Source: Coniella vitis
Lineage: Eukaryota > Ascomycota > Sordariomycetes > Diaporthales > Schizoparmaceae
DNA: 64,000 bases
Assembly (NCBI GenBank): GCA_011317545.1
Contig: WUJK01000006.1
Coordinates: 2,790,001-2,854,000, forward strand
Direction: 5' to 3'
Shown one piece after another: positions 22,201 to 34,100 of the stretch (position 1 is the first letter of the stretch; every line of letters begins with the position of its first letter). A program made the translations under genes and the position numbers. Below the pieces are notes generated by a model. The model saw only the letters and a program-made list of their open reading frames with translations. It was not told the origin of the DNA and did no database searches.

Positions 22201-24990
22201 TACTAGAAGAGTATCGGAAGTTTACAAAACTATTTTAAGGAAAATTCGATAACGGCCTATTAGAGTACGGCTTATACGATTACGAGATCCTACTTAAAGA
22301 AGGAGAATAATTAAAGTTCTTTCCTATCTACGGATTAGATAAGGATAAACTTAAAGTACTTAGAGAATATATCAACGAAAATCTTAAGAAAGGCTATATT
22401 AGACCTTCTTATTTACTAGCAGGATACCTAATCCTATTTATATTAAAGAAAAACGGTAAACTACGATTATATATTAACTATCGGTAACTTAACGATATTA
22501 TAATTAAGAATCGGTACCCCTTACCTCTCTTTAAAGAACTTAGAGATAGACTTAGAGGAGCCTAATAGTTTATAGCCCTCGACCTTAAGGAAGGATATAT
22601 ATATATTTATATTAAACTAGGAGAAGAATAGAAAATAGCGTTTAGAATATACTACGGATATTTCGAATATCTTATTATATTATTCGGACTTACTAACGCC
22701 CCTATATTATTCTAGGAAATAATAAACTTTATCTTACGCGAATACCTCGACTATTTTATAATCGCTTACCTAGATAATATCCTTATTTACTTAAAAATAT
22801 TCGAGGAATACTAAAAGTATATTATAATAATCCTATAAATCCTCTAAGATAATAAGATTTTAGTAGAACTTACTAAATATAACTAGAATATTTAAGAAAT
22901 TAACTACCTTAGATATACTATTATACTAGGGTATATATAAATATAGAAAGATAAAGTATAGGTAGTTAGGGACTAGCCTATACCTTAGAATATTAAAGAT
23001 ATTAGAGCCTTCTTAAGCTATACTAACTTCTACCGATAATTTATTAAGAACTCTAATAGTATTATAATACTACTTACGGAACTTACGAAAAAGGATATTA
23101 CCTTTAACTAGAACGAATAGGTATAGAAAGCCTTTAGTATAATTAAGGATACCGTTATATTAGAATTAATCCTAATCGAAGTAGATTAAGATAAAGCTTT
23201 CGAGATCGAGATAAATATATTAGATTATATACTCGGTAGATAATTCGGATAACGAGATAATAAAGGACGATTACGGATAGTTAGCAACTTTAATAAGAAG
23301 CTAAACGGACTAGAACTTAACTACGGAACGCCCGATTAGGAACTTATAGTAATAGTAGAAGCCTTTAAGGAATAGCGATACTACCTTATCGGCGTAAAAT
23401 AATAAATTCTTATATATACGGATTATAAGAATCTCTAGGTATTTACCTCGATAAAGCAGCTTAATAAACGATAAGTTAGATAATACGAATTTCTATTAGA
23501 ATTCGACTTTAAGATTATCTACCGTAAAGGTAAGGAAAATAAATAAGCAGACGCTCTTAGTAAATAGTTAGATTATAAGGATAATAATAGTAAAGACTAA
23601 GATATTATAATAATCTTTAAAGAAGATTCGGAAGGTAACCTTACTATATTATCTATTACTAAGGAACTTAATATAATACTATATATCTAAGGAGAAATAC
23701 TTAACCTTAATAGTATAATAATATTAGAATAAAACGATTATATTAGAAGTATTTATAGCGTATTAGTATATAGATACTAAGGAATTAGAGCAACCTATAA
23801 AAGGATCTAACGCTATTAGAATCTACTAAACCTTAAGAAACGAGTTATAGATATCGTTAATAACTATAATATATATAAACGGAATAAGATAGAACGATAT
23901 AAACCTTACGGACTATTATAACCTCTACTAATACCTACGACTATTTAGTTATCTATTAGTCTAGACTTTATTACTAAGCTATCTCTCTTATAAAAACCCT
24001 TAAATAAAGTATAATATAATAATATCTTAGTAGTAGTTTATAGATTAAGTAAGTATATATACTTCCTACTATATAAGGAAAGTAATACTATAGAAGAACT
24101 TATATATATATTCCTCCGTATTATTATCGCTAACTATAGAATACCTTAGGAAATTATATTAGATAGAGATAGAAAGTTCGTATTAAAATTCTAGATCTTA
24201 CTTACTAAATACCTCGGAACGATATAACGTATATCTACGGTATTTTATCCTTAGATAGACGGATAAATAGAATATACTAACTAGATTATAGAATAATATC
24301 TACGATATTATATTAACTACGAATAAGATAATTAGGTCGAACTCTTACCTACGGTATAATTCGCTTATAATAGCGTAGATATAATAAGTATAGGAAAATC
24401 ACTATTCTTCCTACTCTACGGATATAACCCTACGGTATATTACGAAATACTATTAGATAGAAACGTAGAAACGGCAGATTAATATACTAGAAGAATTAAG
24501 TAATTATATAAAGATACTCGATATATACTTTAGGATATTAAAAAACGAATAACGAAATACGCTAATTAGAGAAGGATTAAGGGACTAATCCTATAGAAGG
24601 GAGATAAAGTCTACCTTAACCGTAAAAATATTAAGACTATTAGACCTAGCGATAAACTCGATTATAAAAAACTCGGACCTTATAAAATTATATAATAAAT
24701 TTTACCGGTTAATTATAAATTAGAAATCCTATATATACGCCTATACCTAGTCTTCTATATTTTACTTCTAAAACTAGTATTAGTAGATATAGAACTCTTA
24801 TATAATGTAGATATTATCGAACTAGAATAAGTATAATATAAAGTCGAATAGATTCTCGATTTATATAAATACGGACGCGGAAAATAATACCTTATTAAAT
24901 GGAAAAATTATAATAATTCGGAAAATACTTAGGAACTACTAAAGAACGTATACCTAGACCTTATTAAAGAATACGAAAATAAAAAGCTAT
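19242..24990 (+). pseudogene. A2 gag-pol remnant with chromodomain
   Basis: One continuous sense frame family, interrupted by TAA/TAG where CAA/CAG/TGG stood. The gag zinc knuckle (20257-20298) keeps its first Cys, while other ligands are now Tyr (TGT or CAT changed to TAT). Reverse transcriptase carries YRQLN-type and DLKEGY blocks; the catalytic YLDD is YLDN at 22767-22778. RNase H and a Ty3-type integrase follow, then YLIKWKNY, the core of a chromodomain. Such domains direct chromoviruses to heterochromatin marked by methylated H3K9. Confidence 0.88.
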
Positions 24991-25009
24991 TATAGCCTCG
25001 GATAGAGAA

Positions 25010-25081
25010 GGTATTATAGGGAATCGAACCCCGGACCTCTTAATAAGAAACTAGGAGCTCTAACTATTAAGCTATAAAACT
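25010..25081 (-). pseudogene. tRNA-Arg(UCU)-like relic in A2
   Basis: A 72-nt segment with every tRNA landmark: U8-A9, D-arm TAGCTTAATAGTTAGAGC, a five-pair anticodon stem CCTAG/TTAAG (one C-A mismatch and one G-U, both explained by RIP), loop TTTCTTA giving anticodon TCT, variable region AGGTC, and T-arm with TTCGATT in a CGGGG stem. The acceptor strands AGTTTTA and TAATACC pair poorly. Located between pol and the antisense ORF, antisense to pol. It is probably not functional. Confidence 0.65.
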
Positions 25082-25244
25082 ACTTATATCTTTAACTATA
25101 ATAATTACCTATAGGAATAACTAAACCTCTTATTAAGGACTATTAATAGTAACTCTAAAGAAATTAGAGTTATAAACTAGAAGCCCTAATACCCTACGAA
25201 TTATTAATAAGAAAATCGGATAGAGATAATAGAGAAAACCTAAA

Positions 25245-25775
25245 CTAATTAAAATCCTTTAGTATAGCGGTTATAAAACCCTTAGGTAATAGGCCTTTAG
25301 GAACGATCGGCTCTATAGAACGATATTTAGCCTCGGCGGCTAGATATTCCTTCTCTGCCTCCTTATACTCTATACGATCTAGGTCCTCTAAATTCGATAA
25401 ACTATAACGAATAGTATATACTATCCGCTCCCGCTATATCTTCTTCTACCTATATAAGCGTATTAGTTTATCTTCTAGCTCCTTAATCTCGTTCTCTAAC
25501 TTTTAATACTATAAAGAAATATATAGAAGATCGGCAGAATTAGTCGCCTCTAAAATATCGTAACGAGGAAGCTTTAAACGTATATATTCGGCGTAGCGAG
25601 AAGAATTACTAGGGGAAACTTAATAAGAAGTCTTACCCCTAGAATCGTAATAAGAGTAAGGATATATCTTAAAGGCGTTCGAAAGAATAATTAAGTATAA
25701 GGATAACTTCTATTTAGCAGAATTAGACCTTAGATTTAACGAACGAGGTTTCGTTATACGAGAAGACGACGATAT
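25245..25775 (-). pseudogene. antisense ORF of A2 (RIP-inactivated)
   Basis: 177 codons on the strand opposite to pol, from ATA (RIPped ATG) to TAG, with only RIP-type stops inside. The N-terminus is basic and Ser-rich; the centre carries EIKELEDKLIRL and LEDLDRIEYKEAEKEY, typical of a coiled coil; the C-terminus has PKGLLPKGF. It aligns with the A1 and A3 frames at reduced identity. No catalytic motif is visible. Confidence 0.7.
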
Positions 25776-25876
25776 AACGAATTAGGAAAGTATAATCCGA
25801 AGTAAGAATATTAAGCAGGATTACTTACGGAAATACTATAGGTCTTTAGGGATAAAGACCGATAGAAGGGAGATAA

Positions 25877-26337
25877 TATTATAACCTACGGTTATATAGG
25901 TTATAGGAATAGGCTAGCGTAACTATATACTAGTAAATCGGAACCTTAACGGACCGATAAGGATCTCTTATATAAGAATATAAAGCGATATAATTAGGGT
26001 TAGGGTTCTAATAGTTATACGATCGATAGAATCGATATCGACTATATCGATTAGTATACTATAGATCGATAGAATCGATATCGACTATATCGACTTACCG
26101 AAATAATAGAAGGATATAAGGATAGGAGTTTATAGCTTAATATTAGATAGTTTTCTTTATAGTCCTTAATTATAAATCTAAGTATTATTTTATATAATAG
26201 GGTAATCCCTCTTAATTACTTATAATACTTAATATTACTCGATAACGTACGAAGACTTAAAGGTAATACTTCCCTACCTGCTAATATATAACTTATAGGT
26301 ACTTCTAGAATCCGGGATTTAGGTAAAGATTATTATA
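25877..26337 (+). repeat. 3' LTR of A2 (461 bp, different U3)
   Basis: The outer parts match the 5' LTR, but the segment 26008-26110 is unrelated and contains a duplicated 30-bp unit. TTAGGGTTAGGGTT lies at 25994-26007. Confidence 0.85.
26021..26093. repeat. 30-bp direct repeat in A2 3' LTR
   Basis: Two identical 30-bp units (26021-26050 and 26064-26093) rich in ATCGAT/TCGA palindromes, separated by 13 bp. They may be enhancer-like U3 repeats. Confidence 0.8.
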
Positions 26338-29175
26338 TATTAACTCTAGTTATAATTATTATTCTATTATAAGTAAGACGCTTATATATAAGTTAAAACT
26401 TCCGTATATACCTATCCCGCTTAGGACCCTCTATTAATCGTTAAAGGAGAGAATATCGTATAAATAGCCTATTATCCGCTATATAACCTACCTTAATATA
26501 AATTTAAACGGGTATTAATATCGTATTTAAGCCTATATAATTCCCCGCCTTTAATATAACCTCTTTTTAGGAAAACCTTAAATAGAAAGAGAGAGGATAA
26601 TATATATAGCTTATAAATACTATCTAAATATTAGATAAACCGGAGGACTAAAGGTTTAAGAATAAGGATATAGCCCTAAGAACTTTAACTATAAATTTAT
26701 TAATACCCTTATTATTTAAAGCGAAGTTCGGCGTATAAAACGTTTAAATACCGCTTAGATAACGCTTTTTAGTATTATAATAGCCGATATTATTAAGGCC
26801 CTAATACCGAAAGTAGAATCCTCGGTTAACAAAAAACTCCCCTTAGAATATTATAAGTTCCGGAACCTTTTTAATAAGGAAGTAGCTTTTATATTACCGC
26901 TATATAAAGAAGGAGCGGATTATAAGATCCGGCTATATAAGAAAGCGGATAGGTTTATTATAAACGCCCTATAAGGCCTATTATATAGGATATTTAAAGA
27001 AGAACTTATCGTATTAGGGAAGACTTTTACTAAGCTATTCGATATAAGCTATATTAAAGCTAATAGCTCCTTAATAAGAGCTCCTATAATCTTTATTAAG
27101 AAACTAAGGGATAGCTTCCGTTTTTATATAAACTATTATATACTTAATATTATCTCGGAAGCTAACCGTTACCCGCTCCCCTTTATTAAAGAAACCTTAT
27201 TTAATATTATAAATGCTAAATATTTTATTAAGCTCGATATATAAATAATATTTTATAAGCTTTATATTAAGGAAGGAGATAAGTAGAAGACCGCCTTTTA
27301 TATAAGGTATAGCTTCTTCGAATAGCTAGTAACCCTATTCGGATTTATAAGCGCTCTTATAACGTTCTAGTATTATATTAATAACGCTTTATACCCCTAT
27401 CTTAATATCTTCTATTTAGCTTATATCGATAATATTCTAATATATATAAACGGTATAACTAAAGACTATCGAGTAAAGGTAAAGCTAGTATTATATATTC
27501 TCGAAGTAATAAATCTAAATTTAAATATTACTAAGTATAAATTCGGTATAACCGAAACGAAGTACCTAAGCTTTATTATCGAAGCGGGGGTAGGGATTTA
27601 TATAAACCCCGAGAAGGTATATATTATATACGATTAGGAGGCTCCGAAAACCGTTAAAGGAGTTTATAGCTTTCTAGGATTTATAAACTTCTATCGTTAA
27701 TTTATTACTAAATATTCCGAAATTATAAGGCTCTTCCTAGCTTTAATTAAAAAGGGGGTTTTATTTAGGTTCGGGGAATAGGAAGAAGCTATATTTAAAT
27801 AGCTAAAGCGCCTTTTTATTAATAAGCCTATATTCGCTTAATAAGATCCGGATAAGGAGATAATACTAAAAGCGGATTATTCTAGGTATTCGTTAGGTAG
27901 CTACCTCTCTTAAAGGGATAAATATAATATCCTCCGCCCGGTAATATACTATTCGTACCGCCTAAGCCCTATAGAATATAATTATAAAATCTATAATAAG
28001 GAACTATTAGCTATTATTAATTACTTAAAAGTATAGGATATAAAGCTTAGGGGTATTATACTATTATTTATAATTTACTCGGATTATAAGAACCTCGAAT
28101 ATTTTATAATATTATAGCGTTTTATTAAAAGGTAAATCCGTTAATCCGAGATAATAGCTTATTTTTAAAACTATTTAATCTATTATATAGGAGTAGCTAA
28201 TAAGCGTTTAAATACCCTTTCGAGGAGGGAGTAGGATATATTATATAATATATTTAATAAACACCTCGCCGGTAAATAAATCTAGCTTTTACTATCGATA
28301 AAGATAAGCTAAATTATAATATATAATAAGCTATTACTAATAAGTAATAAGGTCTTTATATAAAAGGAGCTCTAATACTTATAGGATAACGCTACCTTAT
28401 ATAATAAGGTTTACTCCTAGCTTATAAGTATAATCCGTAGAGGTAAACGCTCTTTTCCCCTTTACCTATAGATATCCGAAGGTAAGCCTATTAAGGTATC
28501 TATAGCGGAATATTCGATCGATAATAAAGGATTATTTAGGTTTTCCGAATAGCTCTAATTACCGGATTAGGAACCCCTATATATTAAATTAATATAGAAT
28601 ATTTATAAATCTACCTTATCTAGCTACTTAAGGAGGGATATTATTATTATAATAATAATAAGGGGCTATTTCTCGCTAGGTATATATTATAATATTCGGC
28701 GGTTTATATAAAATTACGATATTTATAAATATAAGATAGTATAGAGATATTAGAAGAAGGGCTTTCTTAAGCCCCTATTAGTATCTAAGCGGGTATAAAG
28801 CGAGTTATCCGTAGACTTTATAATCGACCTCCCTTATAAGGATAATATAAAAGAAGCTTATTTAATAATAATTACGGACCGATTAATAAAAGCTATTATA
28901 CTTAAAGCTATATATAATATAAGCGCAGAAGTATATATAAAGCGGTTCTTATACTATTATTAGTAATTCTATAGTTTCCGTAAGGTAATAGTTAGTAATC
29001 GAGGCTTAAATTAGGTAGGAGGGTTCTAATACTAATTATATAAGCTTATAAAGATAGAATAGCGCTTAAGTACTACTTTCTATTTATAAACGGATAAAGC
29101 TATAAAAAGGGTAAACTAAGAGGTTATAAACTACCTCCGAGCGTTCGTTATATATATATAATTAAATTAGTCGAT
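26338..29175 (+). mobile_element. family B gypsy fragment B1 (RT to integrase)
   Basis: A plus-sense piece of a second Ty3/gypsy family, without LTRs, truncated in integrase where the 3' LTR of B2 begins. Reverse transcriptase is recognisable (NRYPLPFIKE, catalytic YIDN at 27422-27433, FLGFINFYR), followed by RNase H (ADYSRYSLG) and integrase (SVDFIIDLPY). Many TAG/TAA stops. It is an inverted copy of B2. Confidence 0.85.
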
Positions 29176-29514
29176 TATAAACGGGTATCGAGAGAGCGTT
29201 TATAGTTAGGATCCTAATTTCTATTATTAACTAATTTAAGGAGAGAAGTAAGAGTAATATCTATATAGCGGTGCGAGAGCTGCTCTTAAGTAGCTCTTAC
29301 GCTTAGGATCTACCTTTAGATAGAGCTTTCTATAGGTTTACCGTCGATATAGGTGCTATTATCGATAATCTTCTAAGCGGCTTATAAGCTGCTTAGAAGG
29401 CGCTTTTATTTAGCGCTTATATAATACTAATCTCTAAACGGGAAGGGAATATACTAACTAAGGCTTTATACCCTAGTATATCGAAGCCGTATATTTACCC
29501 GTAGGCCTATAATA
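29176..29514 (-). repeat. 3' LTR of B2 (339 bp)
   Basis: Direct repeat of 43674-44012 with ends compatible with TG...CA after RIP. More RIPped than its partner. Confidence 0.82.
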
Positions 29515-29530
29515 TTACCCCCCCGCTTAG
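29515..29530 (-). promoter_or_regulatory. polypurine tract of B2
   Basis: On the minus strand AAGCGGGGGGTAA lies directly before the 3' LTR, the expected position for the plus-strand primer of reverse transcription. This fixes the orientation of B2. Confidence 0.7.
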
Positions 29531-29959
29531 GCTAAACGCCCTCCTATAGAGCTATATATAGTATATTAGGGGTATAATAGCTATTTAAATAATATAATAA
29601 TATAATACCGCTATACCTACTTACCCTATTAAAGGAGCCCTATTCTCGTACCTAATAAGTATAAAAGAAGTCTTATATTCGCAGAGCTCCCTTTAACCTA
29701 GCTCTCGGTAAATCTATAAGTTCTACCGCCTATTATCCGTTAATAGAATAATAATAATATCCTTAACCTAATAAATAGTTATAAGTACGATATCTTTATT
29801 TTTAAAGCTTCGAAAAAGTATAAATACCCCCTTAACCCCTATTCTAAAGGTTATTCCTTCCTCTTAATTAAACTAAAGCCCTTATAAATTATATAAAACT
29901 AACTATTATAATAATAAGGTAAGTATTACGCCTTCCCTCTTTATCCTCTATTTATACTT

Positions 29960-30950
29960 AGCTCTATTAATAATATAAATATCGCTACTCGCTCTAAGTA
30001 AACTAATATAGCCCCTATTGTTATACCTATTACCGCTACCCCCGCTATTACTATAGGCTTTATAGCTACTCCTATAGTAATAGCGCCTATAGCTATAGCT
30101 ATAGCTACTCCTATTACGCCCGCTATTACTCCTACCGCTATCGTCCTCGCCCTTACTACCGCCTAGCTCGATAAGGCTATTAATAAGCTTATTTATAGTA
30201 TTATTACTATTAACCTATAGCCCCGACCCTATATTACCCTCCCTAAGGGTATTAGGGATAAGTAATACCTACCTTATATTATAAGGGCTTTTAAAAACCC
30301 CTTTTCCCTCTACCTCTATAATATTAGTAAATAGCGCTTCCCCTACTCCTTTATAGTTTACTAATTACTATAACCGGCGCCTATTATTTCCTCTATAGGA
30401 CGAATAAGAAGAGTAAGAACTCCGGCTATTCCTATACCCCCCTTTATTATACTAATAAGATATATATTACTATTATTATTATAATTAATTATTCCCCTAC
30501 TTATAATACTTCTAACCCTAATATATATTACTCCTTCCCTACTTATATCTTCTTATACTTATATACTCTAAATACTCTCCGCCTCTAAGCCCTTACTACT
30601 CTTACTATATATTATACCTACGATTACCTACTTAAGTTAGGTAAAACTTAGGTTAGCTATAATAAGGTCCGGTTATTAAATAATAAGTATACTTATAGCG
30701 TATATATCGACTACTCCTTCCCTACTTATATCCTATTAATTCTATATTAACGCTATAGTTATAAGCTTATATACCGTTAGGCGGTAATACTATAGGATAT
30801 TACCGACCTATTAGTAAAGCTTATAGAAGGGGGTAGTAAGGGTAAGGGCTTAATTAGTATTAAAGCGAAGTATAGTATTAATAACGATCCTTATTTTAAT
30901 AAAATTAAGGAGAGTAATTTTAATAATAAGAAGGAGGTAAGTAAGGATAA
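29960..30950 (+). pseudogene. antisense ORF of B2, Cys-rich type (RIP-inactivated)
   Basis: On the strand opposite to B2 pol, between integrase and the 3' LTR. A Pro/Ala/Thr-rich low-complexity stretch (about 29990-30170) is followed by LPKGIRDK and RAFKNPFSL, then Tyr-dense stretches whose TAT/TAC codons could be RIPped Cys or His. A strongly charged tail (IEGGSKGKG, then SINNDPYFNKIKESNF) ends near 30948. Stops are all RIP-type. It may have been a cysteine-rich nucleic-acid-binding protein; that is inference. It is unrelated to the family A antisense frame. Confidence 0.5.
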
Positions 30951-31129
30951 ATAAGTAGCCGTATTAGTATATATCTTATATATAGTTTTCTTTTTATTTA
31001 TAATACTTAATTTCCTTACTCTTCTTTTCTATAACTTTAAGCTATTATAACTTATAATATTACTATAATATTACTTAAACTCCTTAAAAATAGCTATATC
31101 TTTAAATTCGGAAAATAGCTATTAGTCTA

Positions 31130-34100
31130 ACTAATCCTATCCGACCTATTTAAATAGGATTTTATATTATAATATTTCGTCTATTTTTATATAGCCTTTA
31201 CGCGGCTTATTATATACTTTAATAATACTCTTTACCTAATACTCGGGTTTCTCTCCCTCTTTAACTATAATAGGGTTAAGCTAATATTCTCTCTATACCT
31301 ATAATAGGAGTAGGTCCTATATAATTCGGATTAGGAGATTTATATAAAGATAAGGGTAAATACCCGGCGGGATATCTAGTTCTATTATATAAGGGCTAAT
31401 AATATATATTATAGTATACTTCTTATATAGTTAGGCTAACTTCTTTAAAAGGCGGTCGGTAGTAATATTTTATAAGGAGAGCTATACCTTATCGCCCTTA
31501 ATAAGCTATTCTATAACTATTCGTAATTTATTCGTAGGTTCTTCTATTTATTACTATATAACTATTATTATAGCTTAAGCGAAACTAATTATATCTTTAA
31601 GCTATTAAATAAAGTTCTTAGCCTAAACCCTAGGCGTTTACGCTATTAATATATTATACTCTACCTATTCGATTAGATCTATATAATAACCGTATAAGAT
31701 AAAAAATAGGCTAAAGCTAATTATATTAATATCCCTATTATTAATAGCTAATTAAGCGCTAGGTAAGAGTATCGGCTAATCTAATTATATATATATAACG
31801 AACGCTCGGAGGTAATCTATAACCTTTTAGTTTACCCTTTTTATAGCTCTATCCGTTTATAAGTAGAAAGCGGTATTTAAACGCTATTTTATCTTTATAA
31901 GCTTATATAATTAGCGCTAAAACCCTCCTACTTAATTTAAGCCTCGATTACTAACTATTACCTTATAGAAACTATAGAATTACTAATAATAGTATAAGAA
32001 CCGCTCTATAAATACTTCCGCGCTTATATTATATATAGCTTTAAGTATAATAGCTTTTATTAATCGGTCCGTAATTATTATTAAATAAGCTTCTTTTATA
32101 TTATCCTTATAAGGGAGGTCGATTATAAAGTCTACGGATAACTCGCTTTATACCCGCTTAGATACTAATAGGGGCTTAAGAAAGCCCTTCTTCTAATATC
32201 TCTATACTATCTTATATTTATAAATATCGTAATTTTATATAAACCGCCGAATATTATAATATATACCTAGCGAGAAATAGCCCCTTATTATTATTATAAT
32301 AATAATATCCCTCCTTAAGTAGCTAGATAAGGTAGATTTATAAATATTCTATATTAATTTAATATATAGGGGTTCCTAATCCGGTAATTAGAGCTATTCG
32401 GAAAACCTAAATAATCCTTTATTATCGATCGAATATTCCGCTATAGATACCTTAATAGGCTTACCTTCGGATATCTATAGGTAAAGGGGAAAAGAGCGTT
32501 TACCTCTACGGATTATACTTATAAGCTAGGAGTAAACCTTATTATATAAGGTAGCGTTATCCTATAAGTATTAGAGCTCCTTTTATATAAAAACCTTATT
32601 ACCTATTAGTAATAGCTTATTATATACTATAACTTAGCTTATCTTTATCGATACTAAAAGCTAGATTTACCTATCGGTAAAGTATTCGTTAAATATATTA
32701 TATAATATATCCTACTCCCTCCTTAAGAGGGCGTTTAAACGCTTATTAGCTACTCCTATATAATAGATTAGGTAGTATCGAAAATAAGCTATTATCTTAG
32801 ATTAGTAGACTTACCTTTCGGTAAAACGCTATAATATTATAAAATTTTCGAAGTTCTTATAATCCGAATAAATCGTAAATAATAATATAATACCCCTAAG
32901 CTCTATATCCTATACTCTTAAGTAATTAATAACGGCTAATAATTCCTTATTATAAATCTTATAATTATACTTTATAAGGCTTAGGTAATATAAATAATAT
33001 ATTACCGGGCGGAGGATATTATACTTATCCTTTTAAAAAAGGTAGCCGTTTAACGAATATTTAGAATAATCCGCCTTTAATATTATCTCCTTATCCGGAT
33101 CCTATTAAATAAGTATAAGCTTATTAAAAAAGAGGCGCTTTAGCTATTCGAATATAGCTTCTTCCTACTCCCCGAACCTAAATAAGACCCCCTTTTTAGT
33201 TAAGGCTAAAAGGGGCCCTATAATTTCGAAATAATTAGCGATAAATTAATAATAGAAGTTTATAAATCCTAGGAAGCTATAAACTCCTTTAACCGTTTTC
33301 GGAGCCTCCTAATTATATATAACGTATACCTTCTCGGGGTTTATATAAATCTCTACCCTCGCTTTAATAATAAAGCCTAAATACTTTATTTCGGTTACGC
33401 CGAATTCGTATTTAGCGATATCTAAATTTAAACCTATTACTTTAAAAGTATATAATACTAGCTTTACCTTTACTCGATAATTTTTAGCTATACCGTTGAT
33501 ATATACTAGAACGTTATCGATATAAGCTAAATAGAAGATATTTATATAGGAGCGTAGAGTATTATTAATATAGCGCTAAAACGTTGTAAGAGCGCTTATA
33601 AGTCCGAATAGGCTTATTAGCTATTTAAAGAGGCTATACCTTATACGAAAAGCGGTCTTCTATTTATCTCCTTCTTTAATATAAAGTTTATAAAACGCTA
33701 TTTATATATTAAGCTTAGTAAAATATTTAGCGTTTATAATATTAGATAAGGTTTCTTTAATAAAGGAGAGCGGGTAATAATTAGCTTCCGAGATAGTATT
33801 AAATATATAATAATCTATATAAAAACGGAAGCTACCCCCTAGTTTCTTAATAAAGATTATAGAAGCTCCTATTAAAAAGCTACTAGCTTTAATATAGCTT
33901 ATATCGAATAGCTTAATAAAAGTCTTCCTTAATATAATAAATTCTTCTTTAGATATCCTATATAATAAGCTTTATAAGGCGTTTATAATAAACCTATCCG
34001 CCTTCTTATATAGCCGGATCTTATAATCCGCTCCCTTTCTATATAGCGGTAATATAAAAGCTATTTCCTTATTAGAAAGGTTCTAGAACTTATAATACTC

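Larger units (their letters stand above)
18757..26337 (+). mobile_element. family A Ty3/gypsy chromovirus A2, full length but chimeric
   Basis: A 7.58-kb element with LTRs at both ends, gag-pol in the plus sense and a purine-rich tract (GAAGGGAGAT) before the 3' LTR. Order: gag zinc knuckle about 20257-20298, protease, reverse transcriptase about 22330-23000, RNase H about 23200-23560, integrase about 23690-24400, chromodomain about 24840-24975. The 5' and 3' LTRs differ in the middle of U3, and the flanks (TTAAT and TATTA) are not a duplication. Many in-frame TAA/TAG show it is dead. The sequence after the 5' LTR lacks the TGG expected for a tRNA-primed site. Confidence 0.9.

Noticed and set aside
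25010..25081. Functional nuclear tRNA gene
   Set aside because: Stem mismatches in acceptor, anticodon and T arms and location in a RIPped element argue for a relic.
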